Assembly (NCBI GenBank): GCA_947625845.1
Contig: CANQQB010000001.1
Coordinates: forward strand, 1 to 64,000
From: an uncultured Oscillospiraceae bacterium
GTDB taxonomy: Bacteria > Bacillota > Clostridia > Oscillospirales > Oscillospiraceae
Direction: 5' to 3'
DNA length: 64,000 nucleotides
Both the position numbers and the translations under genes were made by a program. The notes beneath the pieces are model-generated. The model searched no databases. It saw only the letters and a program-made list of their open reading frames with translations, and was not told where the DNA came from. Numbering within the stretch: position 1 is the first letter of the stretch; each line of letters opens with the position of its first letter. Shown piece by piece: positions 47,601 through 57,622 of the stretch.

Positions 47601-48434
47601 TTACTCCGTCCAGTCAGAGGGCAGATAGGCCGTGGGGTCGGCGGAGATGCCGTCCTCGGTCATGGCGAAGTGCAGGTGGCTGACCTGGTTGACCTCGCCC
47701 AGGGCCGTAGCCCCCACGGAGCCCACGGTCTGGCCCATGGTGACCCGATCGCCGGGCGACACAGGCGGCTGAGCGGCCAGGTTGGCGTAAACGCTGTGCA
47801 CGCCGTTTTCGTGGTCGATCTCCACCACCGTACCCAGCAGGTCGTCGTTGCGCACGCCTACCACCAGTCCGCCGGCCACGGCTGACACCGGCGTGCCCTG
47901 GTCACAGGACAGGTCCACTCCGTCGTGGGTGCGCCAGTCGGCCATGGTGCTGTCATAGAGAAGCTGCTGGATGGAGTAAGGCCGCGCCACGTCGCCCTGC
48001 ACGGGCCACACATAGCGCACCGTGCCGTCCGCGGCGGTCTGCTGTGCCTCCGGCTGTGTCTCCAGCTCCGCCGCTGTCTGGACCGCCGGGTCCGGCTCTG
48101 TCTCCGCCGTCGTCTCGGCCGCGTCATCGTCGGCGGCGTCCTGAGTCTGGCCCATGTCCATGGACTCGTCCTCCGTCATGGGCTGTTCGCCCTCGGCCAT
48201 CACGTCCACATCCTGCGCAGGCTCCGTGATATTCCCGGCCGGGAGCATGGTCACATAGGCCCCGGACACATCCACAACATCTTCCGCTGTCTCGTCTTCT
48301 ACATTAGTCCCCGCTTTGGTGAGCATGATCCACGCGGATATGCCGATCACCGCCGCACACAGGAGGAGGACTATGTAGAAGCCCTTACCCCCCAGGGACC
48401 CGGCTCTGGCGCCGGACCCTTGTTTGTTTTCCAT
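47601..48434 (-). CDS. Membrane-anchored M23 peptidase-domain protein (SpoIIQ-like layout)
   Basis: N-terminal TM; WRTHDGVDLSCDQGTPVSAVAGGLVVGV...EIDHENGVHSVYANL...VNQVSHLHFAM. Confidence 0.85.
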   Translation of the reverse strand: MENKQGSGARAGSLGGKGFYIVLLLCAAVIGISAWIMLTKAGTNVEDETAEDVVDVSGAYVTMLPAGNITEPAQDVDVMAEGEQPMTEDESMDMGQTQDAADDDAAETTAETEPDPAVQTAAELETQPEAQQTAADGTVRYVWPVQGDVARPYSIQQLLYDSTMADWRTHDGVDLSCDQGTPVSAVAGGLVVGVRNDDLLGTVVEIDHENGVHSVYANLAAQPPVSPGDRVTMGQTVGSVGATALGEVNQVSHLHFAMTEDGISADPTAYLPSDWTE

Positions 48435-48454
48435 TTGTTTTGACCCTCCAAAAG

Positions 48455-48500
48455 AAATTGGTGTTTCCGAAGGCTATTGTTGCCCCGGAAACACCAATTT
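48455..48500 (-). terminator. Intrinsic terminator of gpmI
   Basis: 15-bp stem AAATTGGTGTTTCCG...CGGAAACACCAATTT; minus strand continues CTTTT. Confidence 0.75.
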
Positions 48501-48543
48501 ATACAGGGTCAGGAACTTTTGCGTATGTTTGCCTTTTTGTCCC

Positions 48544-50070
48544 TCAGCCGCAGATGAGGCACTCGCCGGTCATCTCTGCGGGCTGCTCAAGGCCCATGAT
48601 GTGCAGCATGGTGGGCGCGATGTCCGCCAGGCGGCCTTCCTTGAGCTGCACGTCCCCCGCGCCGCAGACGATGAAGGGCACGGGATTGGTGGTGTGGGCC
48701 GTATGGGGCGTGCCGTCCTCGGCGCGCATCTTGTCCGCGTTGCCGTGGTCGGCGGTGACCAGCAGCACGCCGCCCATCTTCTGCACGGCGTCCCAGACCT
48801 TCCCCACGCAGGTATCCACCGTCTCCACGGCCTTCACCGCCGCCTCCATGACGCCGGTGTGGCCCACCATGTCGCAGTTGGCCAGGTTCATGATCACCGT
48901 GTCATAGGCCCCGGACTCGATGCGCTCCACGGCCTTGGCGGTGACTTCTTCCGCGCTCATCTGGGGGATCAGGTCATAGGTGGGAAACTGCTTGGGAGAC
49001 GGCACCAGCACCCGGTCCTCGCCGGGATAGGTCCGCTCCACGCCGCCGTTGAAGAAGAACGTCACATGGGCATACTTCTCCGTCTCCGCAATGCGAAGCT
49101 GCGTCATGTCCGCGCGGCTGACGATCTCGCCGAAGGTGTCCTCCAGGACGACCGGCGGGAACGCTATGGGCAGCTCGGTCATGGCCTCGTCATACTGGGC
49201 TGTGCAGACGTAATTCAGGTCAAAATGCCCCTTGGGCAGCTTGAACCCGTCGAAGTCTGGCTTCATCAGCGCCCAGGTCATCTCCCTGGCTCTGTCGGGC
49301 CGGAAGTTGGCGAAGATCACGCTGTCTCCCGCGCCGATCATGCCGTCCTTATCGCAGACGATGGGCTCCACGAACTCGTCCGTGACGCCGGCAGCGTAGC
49401 TGTCCCCCACGGCCTTCACCGGGTCCGGCTCCTGCACGCCCTCGCCGCAGACGATGGCCCGGTAGCCCTTCTCCACCCGCTCCCAGCGCTTGTCCCGATC
49501 CATGCCCCAGAAGCGGCCCTGGATGGTGGCGATCTTACCGTAGCCGATCTCTGCACAATGGTCGGCCAATTGCTGTACATAGCCCTGCCCGGAGGAAGGC
49601 GGCACGTCCCGGCCGTCCAGGAAACAGTGGACGTAGCACTGTTTCACGCCCCGCTTTTTGGCCATATCCACCAGCGCGAAGATGTGCTTGATATGGCTGT
49701 GCACGCCGCCGTCGGACAAAAGGCCCATCACGTGCACCGGGTGGCCGGTCTTGGCCGCCTCGTCCATGGCATGGCCGTAGACGGGATTTTCAAAGAAGCT
49801 GCCGTCGTCCACAGCCCGGCTTATACGGGGCAGGGGCTGGAACACCACCCGGCCCGCGCCGATGTTGGTGTGGCCCACCTCGGAGTTGCCGATCTGCCCG
49901 GCGGGCAGACCCACGTCCTCGCCGCTGGCCTGCAATTGGGTATTGGGATAATTGGCGAAGAGCCCGTCCAGCACGGGGGTGTTGGCCACGGACACGGCGT
50001 TCCACGGACCGGGCTCGGCCAGACCGAACCCGTCCATGATCAGCAGTACGGTGGGTTTTTTATCCTTCAT
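48544..50070 (-). CDS. gpmI: 2,3-bisphosphoglycerate-independent phosphoglycerate mutase
   Basis: MKDKKPTVLLIMDGFGLAE...NSEVGHTNIGAGR; TADHGNADKM; HTTNPVPFI. Confidence 0.96.
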   Translation of the reverse strand: MKDKKPTVLLIMDGFGLAEPGPWNAVSVANTPVLDGLFANYPNTQLQASGEDVGLPAGQIGNSEVGHTNIGAGRVVFQPLPRISRAVDDGSFFENPVYGHAMDEAAKTGHPVHVMGLLSDGGVHSHIKHIFALVDMAKKRGVKQCYVHCFLDGRDVPPSSGQGYVQQLADHCAEIGYGKIATIQGRFWGMDRDKRWERVEKGYRAIVCGEGVQEPDPVKAVGDSYAAGVTDEFVEPIVCDKDGMIGAGDSVIFANFRPDRAREMTWALMKPDFDGFKLPKGHFDLNYVCTAQYDEAMTELPIAFPPVVLEDTFGEIVSRADMTQLRIAETEKYAHVTFFFNGGVERTYPGEDRVLVPSPKQFPTYDLIPQMSAEEVTAKAVERIESGAYDTVIMNLANCDMVGHTGVMEAAVKAVETVDTCVGKVWDAVQKMGGVLLVTADHGNADKMRAEDGTPHTAHTTNPVPFIVCGAGDVQLKEGRLADIAPTMLHIMGLEQPAEMTGECLICG

Positions 50071-50830
50071 TGGCCGCACCGATGATGTCCGCAAATTCCG
50101 GCTTCAGGCTGGCCCCGCCGATGAGGCCGCCGTCGATGTCGGGCTTGGCAAGAAGCTCGGCGGCGTTCTTGCCGTTCATGCTGCCGCCGTACAAAATCTG
50201 CACGCCCTTGGCAAGCTCCTCGCCGTACAGGCCGGCCAGGACCTTACGGATGTGGCCGCAGACCTCCTCGGCCTGGTCCGCCGTGGCGGTCCGGCCGGTG
50301 CCGATGGCCCAGATGGGCTCATAGGCGATGACGACCTTCTTCATGTCCTCGGCGGACACGTCCGCGAGACCGCCCTTGATCTGGCTCTCCACGAAGCTCA
50401 GGGTCACGCCCGCGTCCCGCTGCTCCAGGCTCTCGCCGCAGCACATGATAGGGGTGATGCCCGCGCCCAGCAGGGCCTTCAGCTTGGCGTTCACCAGCTC
50501 GTCGCTCTCGGCGTGATAGGCCCTGCGCTCGCTGTGGCCGATGATGCAGTACTCCACGCCCAGGTCCTTGAGCATAGCGGCGGACACCTCGCCGGTGTAC
50601 GCGCCCTTGTCATGGGCGGACACGTCCTGCGCGCCCACCTTCACCTGGCTGCCGGCCAGGGCCGCCTTCATGGCGGGGATCAGGGGGAACGGCACGCACA
50701 GCGCGCTCTGCACGCCGTCGGCCAGCGCGGCCTTGGGGCCCAGCTCCGCCCAGAAGCCGGGGACCTCAGAGGCCAGCTTGTTCATCTTCCAGTTGCCCGC
50801 GATCAGGGCATTGCGATATTTCTTCTCCAT
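50060..50830 (-). CDS. tpiA: Triosephosphate isomerase
   Basis: IAGNWKMNK; YCIIGHSERR; AYEPIWAIGTG; YGGSMNGKNA. Confidence 0.97.
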   Translation of the reverse strand: MEKKYRNALIAGNWKMNKLASEVPGFWAELGPKAALADGVQSALCVPFPLIPAMKAALAGSQVKVGAQDVSAHDKGAYTGEVSAAMLKDLGVEYCIIGHSERRAYHAESDELVNAKLKALLGAGITPIMCCGESLEQRDAGVTLSFVESQIKGGLADVSAEDMKKVVIAYEPIWAIGTGRTATADQAEEVCGHIRKVLAGLYGEELAKGVQILYGGSMNGKNAAELLAKPDIDGGLIGGASLKPEFADIIGAANEG

Positions 50831-50846
50831 GACGAACTCCTCCCTC

Positions 50847-52115
50847 TTACGCGTCCTGCAGGGCCACCACGCCGGGCAGGGCCTTGCCTTCCAGGAACTC
50901 CAGGGAAGCGCCGCCGCCGGTGGAGATGTGGGTGATCTTGTCGGCGAAGCCCAGCTGCTCCACGGCCGCCGCGCTGTCGCCGCCGCCGATGATGCTCACC
51001 GCGCCGGAGCTGGCCACCGCACGGGCCACGGCACGGGTGCCCTCGGCGAACTTATCGAACTCGAACACGCCCATGGGGCCGTTCCAGACCACGGTGCCCG
51101 CGCCCTTGACGGCGTCGGCGAACAGCTCGCGGGTCTTCTCGCCGATGTCCAGGCCCTGCCAGCCGGCGGGTATCTCGCTGGACGGGACGGTCTTGCTCTC
51201 GGCGTCCGCGGCAAACTCCTTGGCAATGACCGTATCCACGGGCAGGAGCAGCTCCACGCCCTTGGCCTTGGCGGTGTCCAGCATCTGCCTGGCGAAGTCC
51301 ACCTTGTCCTCTTCCAGCAGACTGTCGCCCACCTCGTGGCCCTGGGCCTTGATGAAGGTGTAGGCCATGCCGCCGCCGATGATGATCTTGTCGGCCTTAT
51401 TCAGCAAGTTCTCGATGACGCCGATCTTGTCGGAGACCTTGGCGCCGCCCAGAATGGCCACGAAGGGACGGGCGGGATCGTCCAGGGCCTTGCCCATGAT
51501 GGACAGCTCCTTGCCGATCAGGAAACCGCTGACGGCGGGCAGATAGGCCGCCACGCCGGCGGTGGTGGCATGGGCGCGGTGCACGGTGCCGAACGCGTCG
51601 GACACGAACAGCTCCGCCATGCTGGCCAGCTCCTTGGCCAGGGCCGGGTCGTTCTTCGTCTCGCCCTTCTCAAAGCGGGTGTTCTGCAGGAGCATGATCT
51701 GGCCGGGCTGGAGCGCGGCGGCCTTGGCCTTGGCGTCGGGACCCACCACGTCGTCCGCCAGAATGACGGGTTTGCCCAGCAGCTCGCTCAGGCGCGCGGC
51801 GACCACGTCCATGCGCAGCTCGTCCAGGCTCTTCTTCCACTTTTCCTCGGTCAGCTCCGCCGGGTCCTTGCCCTTCTCGGTCTGCTTCTTGACCCACTTG
51901 TTGAAGTCGGCCTCCGGCTTGCCCAGGTGGGAGCAGGCGATGACGGCCGCGCCGTTATCCAGCAGGTACTGGATGGTGGGCAGGGCAGCGCGGATGCGCT
52001 TGTCGTCCGTGATGGCGTTGGTCTTCTTGTCCCGGGGGACGTTGAAGTCGCAGCGGAGAAGGACCTTCTTGCCCTTCACGTCCACGTCGGTCACGGTCTT
52101 CTTGTTGTAGTTCAT
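50847..52115 (-). CDS. pgk: Phosphoglycerate kinase
   Basis: [60 protein letters not shown]. Confidence 0.97.
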   Translation of the reverse strand: MNYNKKTVTDVDVKGKKVLLRCDFNVPRDKKTNAITDDKRIRAALPTIQYLLDNGAAVIACSHLGKPEADFNKWVKKQTEKGKDPAELTEEKWKKSLDELRMDVVAARLSELLGKPVILADDVVGPDAKAKAAALQPGQIMLLQNTRFEKGETKNDPALAKELASMAELFVSDAFGTVHRAHATTAGVAAYLPAVSGFLIGKELSIMGKALDDPARPFVAILGGAKVSDKIGVIENLLNKADKIIIGGGMAYTFIKAQGHEVGDSLLEEDKVDFARQMLDTAKAKGVELLLPVDTVIAKEFAADAESKTVPSSEIPAGWQGLDIGEKTRELFADAVKGAGTVVWNGPMGVFEFDKFAEGTRAVARAVASSGAVSIIGGGDSAAAVEQLGFADKITHISTGGGASLEFLEGKALPGVVALQDA

Positions 52116-52150
52116 AGCGTATTTCCTCCATCTTATGGTTTTTAACACAT

Positions 52151-52645
52151 TTAAAAATCGTCCCCCACGGCCATGATGCCTGTCTGCAAAAGGCCGGGGA
52201 ACCCCTGCTGGCGCAGGGCTTCGTACAAGATAATGGAAGCGGAGCTGGCCAGGTTCAGGCTTCTTGCCCGGCTCTTCATTGGGATGCGCAGGCACCGGTC
52301 CCGGTACCGCTCCATGAGTGTCTCCGGCAGGCCCGACGTCTCCCGGCCGAACATAAGAGCCGCATCGTCCCCGAAGTCTGCCTGGACGTAGCTTCTGGGG
52401 GCCTTGGTGGACAACAGCCACAGGTTTTCGTCCCCGTTTTCCGCCAGGTATTCCTCCACATTCTCATACACATGCACGTCCACCAGATGCCAGTAGTCCA
52501 ACCCGGCCCGCTTCACGGCAGCGTCGGAGATATCGAACCCCAGGGGCTTGATCAGGTGCAGACTGGCGCCGGCGGCGGCGCAGGTGCGGGCGATGGCCCC
52601 CGTGTTCTGGGGTATCTCCGGGGCGTACAGGACGATGCTGTTCAT
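52151..52645 (-). CDS. trmL: tRNA (cytidine(34)-2'-O)-methyltransferase TrmL
   Basis: [58 protein letters not shown]. Confidence 0.93.
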   Translation of the reverse strand: MNSIVLYAPEIPQNTGAIARTCAAAGASLHLIKPLGFDISDAAVKRAGLDYWHLVDVHVYENVEEYLAENGDENLWLLSTKAPRSYVQADFGDDAALMFGRETSGLPETLMERYRDRCLRIPMKSRARSLNLASSASIILYEALRQQGFPGLLQTGIMAVGDDF

Positions 52646-52792
52646 ACCTTTATCAAAACCGCCTATTCCTCCACTTTGTACTCTGTAATTATATACGCTC
52701 GCCGGTTTTTTTCAAGGGCAACTTTAACATTTCTTAATAAACGTTGAAAAATTGTTATACTTTGTCTATAATACGGCAAAGAGGTGACAGCC

Positions 52793-53545
52793 ATGGAAAC
52801 TCTGTACATCGTCGTGCCCTGCTATAACGAGGAAGAATGTCTGCCCCGGACCGCGCCGGTGTTCCGGCAGGAGCTTGCGGACCTGGCCGCCGCGGGTCTG
52901 GCCGGGCCGGACAGCCGTGTCCTTTTGGTGGACGACGGCTCCGCCGACGGCACCTGGGGCATCATCCGCTCGCTGCATGATACGGACCCCGCCTTCGCCG
53001 GTCTGCGCCTCAGCCCCAACCGGGGCCACCAGAACGCGGTGATGGCCGGGCTCATGGAGGCTCGTGCGCGCGCGGACGTGTCCATCTGCATCGACGCGGA
53101 CCTGCAGGACGATATCCGCGCCATGGGGGACATGCTGCGCAAGCACCGGGAGGGCTGCCACATCGTCTGCGGCGTGCGCTCCAGCCGGGAGTCGGACACG
53201 TTTTTGAAGCGCTTCACCGCCCAGAGCTATTACGCCCTCATGAACCTTTTCGGCGCCAAGCTCATCTATAACCACGCGGACTACCGGCTCATGGACCGCA
53301 CCGCGCTGGATAAGCTGGCCCTCTACCACGAGGACGACCCGTTTTTGCGCGGCCTGACCACCCGCCTGGGGCTGGACATCGCCACGGTGGAATACGAGCG
53401 CACCCCCCGTGTGGCCGGCGAGAGCAAATACACCCTGAAAAAAATGCTGAAACTGGCCGTGAGAGGCTTCACCTGCGGCCGCTGCAAGCCAAAGGATACC
53501 CCCAGACCCCCGGATCCACACATCGCGGAGCGGCTTTTTTCGTGA
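52793..53545 (+). CDS. Family 2 glycosyltransferase (GtrB/DPM1-like), no C-terminal TM helices
   Basis: VVPCYNEEECLPRT; LLVDDGSADGTW; SICIDADLQDD; ESKYTLKKMLKLAVRGF then short polar tail. Confidence 0.88.
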   Translation: METLYIVVPCYNEEECLPRTAPVFRQELADLAAAGLAGPDSRVLLVDDGSADGTWGIIRSLHDTDPAFAGLRLSPNRGHQNAVMAGLMEARARADVSICIDADLQDDIRAMGDMLRKHREGCHIVCGVRSSRESDTFLKRFTAQSYYALMNLFGAKLIYNHADYRLMDRTALDKLALYHEDDPFLRGLTTRLGLDIATVEYERTPRVAGESKYTLKKMLKLAVRGFTCGRCKPKDTPRPPDPHIAERLFS

Positions 53546-53553
53546 ATATTTAT

Positions 53554-53583
53554 CCCCTCTTCCCCGGAAGAGGGGGTCGTTTT
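53554..53583 (+). terminator. Intrinsic terminator
   Basis: CCCCTCTT-ccccgg-AAGAGGGG then TCGTTTTT. Confidence 0.8.
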
Positions 53584-53719
53584 TGTATAACATGCAAGAA
53601 GATTCATTATTATGCATTTTTTGGTGAATAATCTATTGTTTATTCATTTAAAGCCGTTTATAATGCGACCATCGACCGAAACAAGGCAACACGATAACCT
53701 GATCGGAAATATTGAAAGG

Positions 53720-54586
53720 ATGGATAACAAAATGAAAAAACTGATCGCGATGCTGCTGGCTCTGGCGATGGTCCTGAGCATGGGCGCAATGGCCTTTGCC
53801 GAGGAAGAGGCCGCCGAGACCCCCGAGGTCCCCGAGTACCTGACCGGCCTGGAGCTGGGAGAGTTCACCACCATTGAGGACGGCAAGCTCATCATGAGCA
53901 CCAACGCCTCCTTCCCTCCCTATGAGATGGTCGCCGACGGCGAGGGCTTTGCCGGCACCGGCTTTGAAGGCATCGACGTGGAGATCGCCTGGTACCTGGC
54001 CCAGGCCGTGGGTCTGGAGCTCCAGATCGACGACATGGACTTTGACTCTTCCCTGATGGCTGTGCAGGAGAACAAGTCAGACATGATGCTGGCCGGCCTG
54101 ACCTACCGCGAGGACCGTGACGAGGTCATGGACTTCTCCACCCCCTACGCCAAGGGCGTGCAGGTGGTCATCGTCCCCGAGGACTCCGACATCGCCAGCC
54201 CCGACGACCTGGCCAACGACAAGATGATCGGCACCCAGCGCGGCACCACCGGCTACATTTATTGCTCCGACACCCCCGAGAACGGCGGCTATGGCGAGGA
54301 CCACGTGCAGGCCTATGACAACGGCGCTCTTGCCGTGCAGGCTCTGCTGAACGGCCAGATCGACGCGGTCGTCATCGACAACGGCCCCGCTGAGGAATAC
54401 GTGGCCGCCAACCCCGGCCTGAAGATCCTGGACACCGAGTACGTGACCGAGGACTACTGCCTGGCCGTGGACGAAGGCAACGCCGACCTGCTGAACGCGC
54501 TGAACACCGTCCTGGAGACCATGATCGACGAGGGTCTGGTGGACGAGATCGTGTCCCACTACATCAGCGCCGAAGAGGCCGAGTGA
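53720..54586 (+). CDS. Amino acid ABC transporter substrate-binding protein
   Basis: Signal peptide MKKLIAMLLALAMVLSMGAMAFA; SBP_bac_3 motifs GFEGIDVEIAWYLAQAVGLELQIDDMDFDSSLMAVQENKSDMMLAGLTYREDRDEVMDFSTPY. ATG 53732 is an alternative start. Confidence 0.92.
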   Translation: MDNKMKKLIAMLLALAMVLSMGAMAFAEEEAAETPEVPEYLTGLELGEFTTIEDGKLIMSTNASFPPYEMVADGEGFAGTGFEGIDVEIAWYLAQAVGLELQIDDMDFDSSLMAVQENKSDMMLAGLTYREDRDEVMDFSTPYAKGVQVVIVPEDSDIASPDDLANDKMIGTQRGTTGYIYCSDTPENGGYGEDHVQAYDNGALAVQALLNGQIDAVVIDNGPAEEYVAANPGLKILDTEYVTEDYCLAVDEGNADLLNALNTVLETMIDEGLVDEIVSHYISAEEAE

Positions 54587-54600
54587 TCACCGCTTAACGA

Positions 54601-54628
54601 AAAGGGCGGCCCTGTGGCCGCCCTTTTT
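54601..54628 (+). terminator. Intercistronic terminator/attenuator between SBP and permease
   Basis: AAAGGGCGGCC-ctgt-GGCCGCCCTTTTT. Confidence 0.75.
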
Positions 54629-54652
54629 CCCTGTTTTGATAAAGGAGTCGTC

Positions 54653-55414
54653 ATGGAACAACTGTACGAAACGCTGTCGGCCATACCGGTGGCGGATCAG
54701 ACCTTCTGGCAGAACTTCTTCCTGAAGTTCTACCGGGCCTGGTTTTATCAGGACCGGTGGCTGACCTATCTGGAGGGTCTGCTGACCACCATCGAGGTGA
54801 CGGTCATCGCCCTGGCCATCGGCGTGGCGCTGGGCGTGATCGTGGCCATCGTCCGCACGGCCTACGACCAGCGCCGTCCCGGCACCCACAATCCCCTGCT
54901 GGCCGTCGTCAACTTCATCTTTAAAATTTACGTGACCGTCATCCGGGGCACCCCCATGATGGTGCAGCTGATGATCATGGGCTTCGTCATCTTCGCCTCC
55001 AGCCGCAACTTCACCCTGGTTGGCGCGCTGACACTGGGCATCAACTCCGGGGCATACGTTTCCGAGATCATCCGGGGCGGGCTCATGAGCCTGGACCCCG
55101 GCCAAGCGGAGGCGGGCCGGAGCCTGGGGCTGAACTACATCCAGACCATGCGGTACATCGTCATCCCCCAGGCGTTCAAGACGATACTCCCCGCTCTGGG
55201 TAACGAGTTCATCGTGCTTTTGAAGGACACCTCCCTCATCAGCGTCATCGCCGGCAAGGAGATGGTCTACTACGCACGGGCCATCGTCTCCCGGACCTAT
55301 GAGGCCATGTTCCCATACATCATCACCGCCGTCATGTACCTGATCCTGGTGATGGGCTTCAGCTACTTACAGAGCATCCTGGAAAGGAGGCTGCGCGAAA
55401 GTGATCGACGTTAA
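54653..55414 (+). CDS. Amino acid ABC transporter permease (HisM/GlnP family)
   Basis: [81 protein letters not shown] loop. Confidence 0.94.
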   Translation: MEQLYETLSAIPVADQTFWQNFFLKFYRAWFYQDRWLTYLEGLLTTIEVTVIALAIGVALGVIVAIVRTAYDQRRPGTHNPLLAVVNFIFKIYVTVIRGTPMMVQLMIMGFVIFASSRNFTLVGALTLGINSGAYVSEIIRGGLMSLDPGQAEAGRSLGLNYIQTMRYIVIPQAFKTILPALGNEFIVLLKDTSLISVIAGKEMVYYARAIVSRTYEAMFPYIITAVMYLILVMGFSYLQSILERRLRESDRR

Positions 55415-56126
55415 AGGTCTGACCAAGTCCTTCGGGGACAACCAGGTCCTCAAGGGCATCGACGAGCACGTCTATCCCGGAGAAAAGGTGGTCGTCATCG
55501 GCCCCTCCGGCGGCGGCAAGAGCACCTTCCTGCGGTGCCTGAACCTGCTGGAGACTCCCACCAGCGGCACCATCACCTTCAAGGGCGCGGATATCACCGA
55601 CCCAAAAAGCGACATCAACGCTCACCGCCAGAAAATGGGCATGGTCTTCCAGCACTTCAACCTCTTCCCCCACATGACCATATTGCGCAACATGACCCTG
55701 GCCCCCATGAAGATCCTGAAAAAATCCAAATCCGAGGCCGAGGCCAAGGCCCTGGAGCTGTTGGAGCGGGTGGGCCTTGCGGACCGGGCCGGGTCCTATC
55801 CCAGCCAGCTCTCCGGCGGGCAGAAGCAGCGGGTGGCCATCGTGCGGGCGCTGTGCATGGAGCCGGAGGTCATGCTCTTCGACGAGCCCACCAGCGCCCT
55901 GGACCCGGAGATGGTAGGCGAGGTGCTGGACGTGATGAAATCCCTGGCCGACGACGGCATGACCATGGTGGTGGTCACCCACGAGATGGGCTTTGCCAAA
56001 GAAGTCGGCGACCGCATCCTCTTCATGGACGGCGGCGTCATCGCCGAGCGCAACACGCCGGAGGAATTTTTCTCCCATCCCCAGACCGAGCGGGCGCAAA
56101 ACTTCCTGGCAAAAGTGCTCATGTGA
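55401..56126 (+). CDS. Amino acid ABC transporter ATP-binding protein (GlnQ-type)
   Basis: GTG start; [48 protein letters not shown]. Confidence 0.94.
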   Translation: MIDVKGLTKSFGDNQVLKGIDEHVYPGEKVVVIGPSGGGKSTFLRCLNLLETPTSGTITFKGADITDPKSDINAHRQKMGMVFQHFNLFPHMTILRNMTLAPMKILKKSKSEAEAKALELLERVGLADRAGSYPSQLSGGQKQRVAIVRALCMEPEVMLFDEPTSALDPEMVGEVLDVMKSLADDGMTMVVVTHEMGFAKEVGDRILFMDGGVIAERNTPEEFFSHPQTERAQNFLAKVLM

Positions 56127-56355
56127 GCCCCTGCGCGCTGACATGGCGCGCTCTGCGCCGGGTCCGGCATTCTTTATTCGTTTTAATGACTAAAAAGATA
56201 AAGCGCCTGTCCGCTCGATACTTGTCATTTCAACAAACTTGTTTTTTCCGGATTGACATTTGATTTTAAACCCACTATATTATTTTCAAGTTTCAAGTTT
56301 TCGACCGGGGCTCTTGCCCCGATAGGAAAAATACATGGAAAGAGGTAAGAAAACA

Positions 56356-57507
56356 ATGAAACACACTACCAAGAAGCTGCTCGCTTTCGCCATGGTGCTG
56401 ACCATGCTGATGAGCCTGTGCTCCGTTTTCGCCCTGGCTGATGAAGGCGCCGCCTTCAAGCTCGGCGGCACCGGCCCCCTGACCGGCGGCGCGGCCATTT
56501 ACGGCAACGCGGCTGCCAACGGCGCCAAGATCGCTGTCGACGAGATCAACGCCGAGGGCGGCATTCAGTTCGAGCTCCGCTATGAGGACGACGCCCACGA
56601 CGCCGAGAAGGCCGTCAACGCGTACAACACCCTGAAGGACTGGGGCATGCAGATCTCTCTGGGCTCCGTCACCTCCAAGCCCTGCGAGGCCACCTCCGCC
56701 GAGACCTTCGCTGACCGCATCTTCGCCCTGACCCCCTCCGCTTCCTCCACCGCTACCACCGAGGGCAAGGACAACCAGTTCCAGATGTGCTTCATGGACC
56801 CCAACCAGGGCTCCGCTTCCGCCCAGTACATCTTTGATCAGAGCCTGGGCACCAAGATCGCCATCATCTGGAAGAACGACGACGTGTACTCCAAGGGCAT
56901 CCGTGACACCTTCGTGGAGAAAGCTGAGGAGCTGGGCCTGGAGATCGTCTCCGAGACCGAGTTTGCCGACGGCAACGACCAGGACTTCTCCGTGCAGATC
57001 AGCGACGCCCAGTCCAATGGCGCTGACCTGGTGTTCCTGCCCATGTACTATCAGCCCGCTTCCCTGATCCTGGCCCAGGCGGCCGGCGTCGGCTACGCGC
57101 CCAAGTGGTTCGGCGTGGACGGCATGGACGGCATCCTGACCATGGAGGGCTTCGACCCCGCGCTGGCCGAGGGCGTCATGCTGCTGACCCCCTTCAACGC
57201 CGACTCCGAGGACGAGAAGACCGTGGCCTTCGTGGAGAAGTATCAGGAGCTCTACGGCGAGATCCCCAACCAGTTCGCCGCCGACGCTTATGACTGCGTT
57301 TACGCTTACAAGCAGGCCCTGGAGGCCGCCGGCGCTACCCCCGACATGAGCGCTGAGGAACTGTGCGACCTGATGATCGAGCAGTTCACCTCCATGACCT
57401 TCGACGGCCTGACCGGCGAGGGCATGACCTGGGACGCCACCGGCGCGGTGTCCAAGAGCCCCAAGGGCATGGTCATCCAGGACGGCGCTTACGTTGGCCT
57501 TGACTGA
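56356..57507 (+). CDS. Branched-chain amino acid ABC transporter substrate-binding protein
   Basis: Signal peptide; LGGTGPLTGGAAIYGNAAANGAKIAVDEINAEGGIQFELRYEDDAHDAEKAVNAYNTL (Peripla_BP_6 family). Confidence 0.92.
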   Translation: MKHTTKKLLAFAMVLTMLMSLCSVFALADEGAAFKLGGTGPLTGGAAIYGNAAANGAKIAVDEINAEGGIQFELRYEDDAHDAEKAVNAYNTLKDWGMQISLGSVTSKPCEATSAETFADRIFALTPSASSTATTEGKDNQFQMCFMDPNQGSASAQYIFDQSLGTKIAIIWKNDDVYSKGIRDTFVEKAEELGLEIVSETEFADGNDQDFSVQISDAQSNGADLVFLPMYYQPASLILAQAAGVGYAPKWFGVDGMDGILTMEGFDPALAEGVMLLTPFNADSEDEKTVAFVEKYQELYGEIPNQFAADAYDCVYAYKQALEAAGATPDMSAEELCDLMIEQFTSMTFDGLTGEGMTWDATGAVSKSPKGMVIQDGAYVGLD

Positions 57508-57525
57508 TATACTCTGACTTGAGCT

Positions 57526-57578
57526 ATCCGGCCGGAGCAGATGCTCTATGCGTCTGCTCCGGCTTTGCCGGATTTTTT
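57526..57578 (+). terminator. Intercistronic terminator between SBP and permease
   Basis: ATCCG-GCCGGAGCAGA...TCTGCTCCGGC-tttgc-CGGATTTTTT. Confidence 0.8.
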
Positions 57579-57622
57579 CGCATCTCTTCCTATCCTCCAA
57601 ATGACTCGAAGGAGGCAGATAT

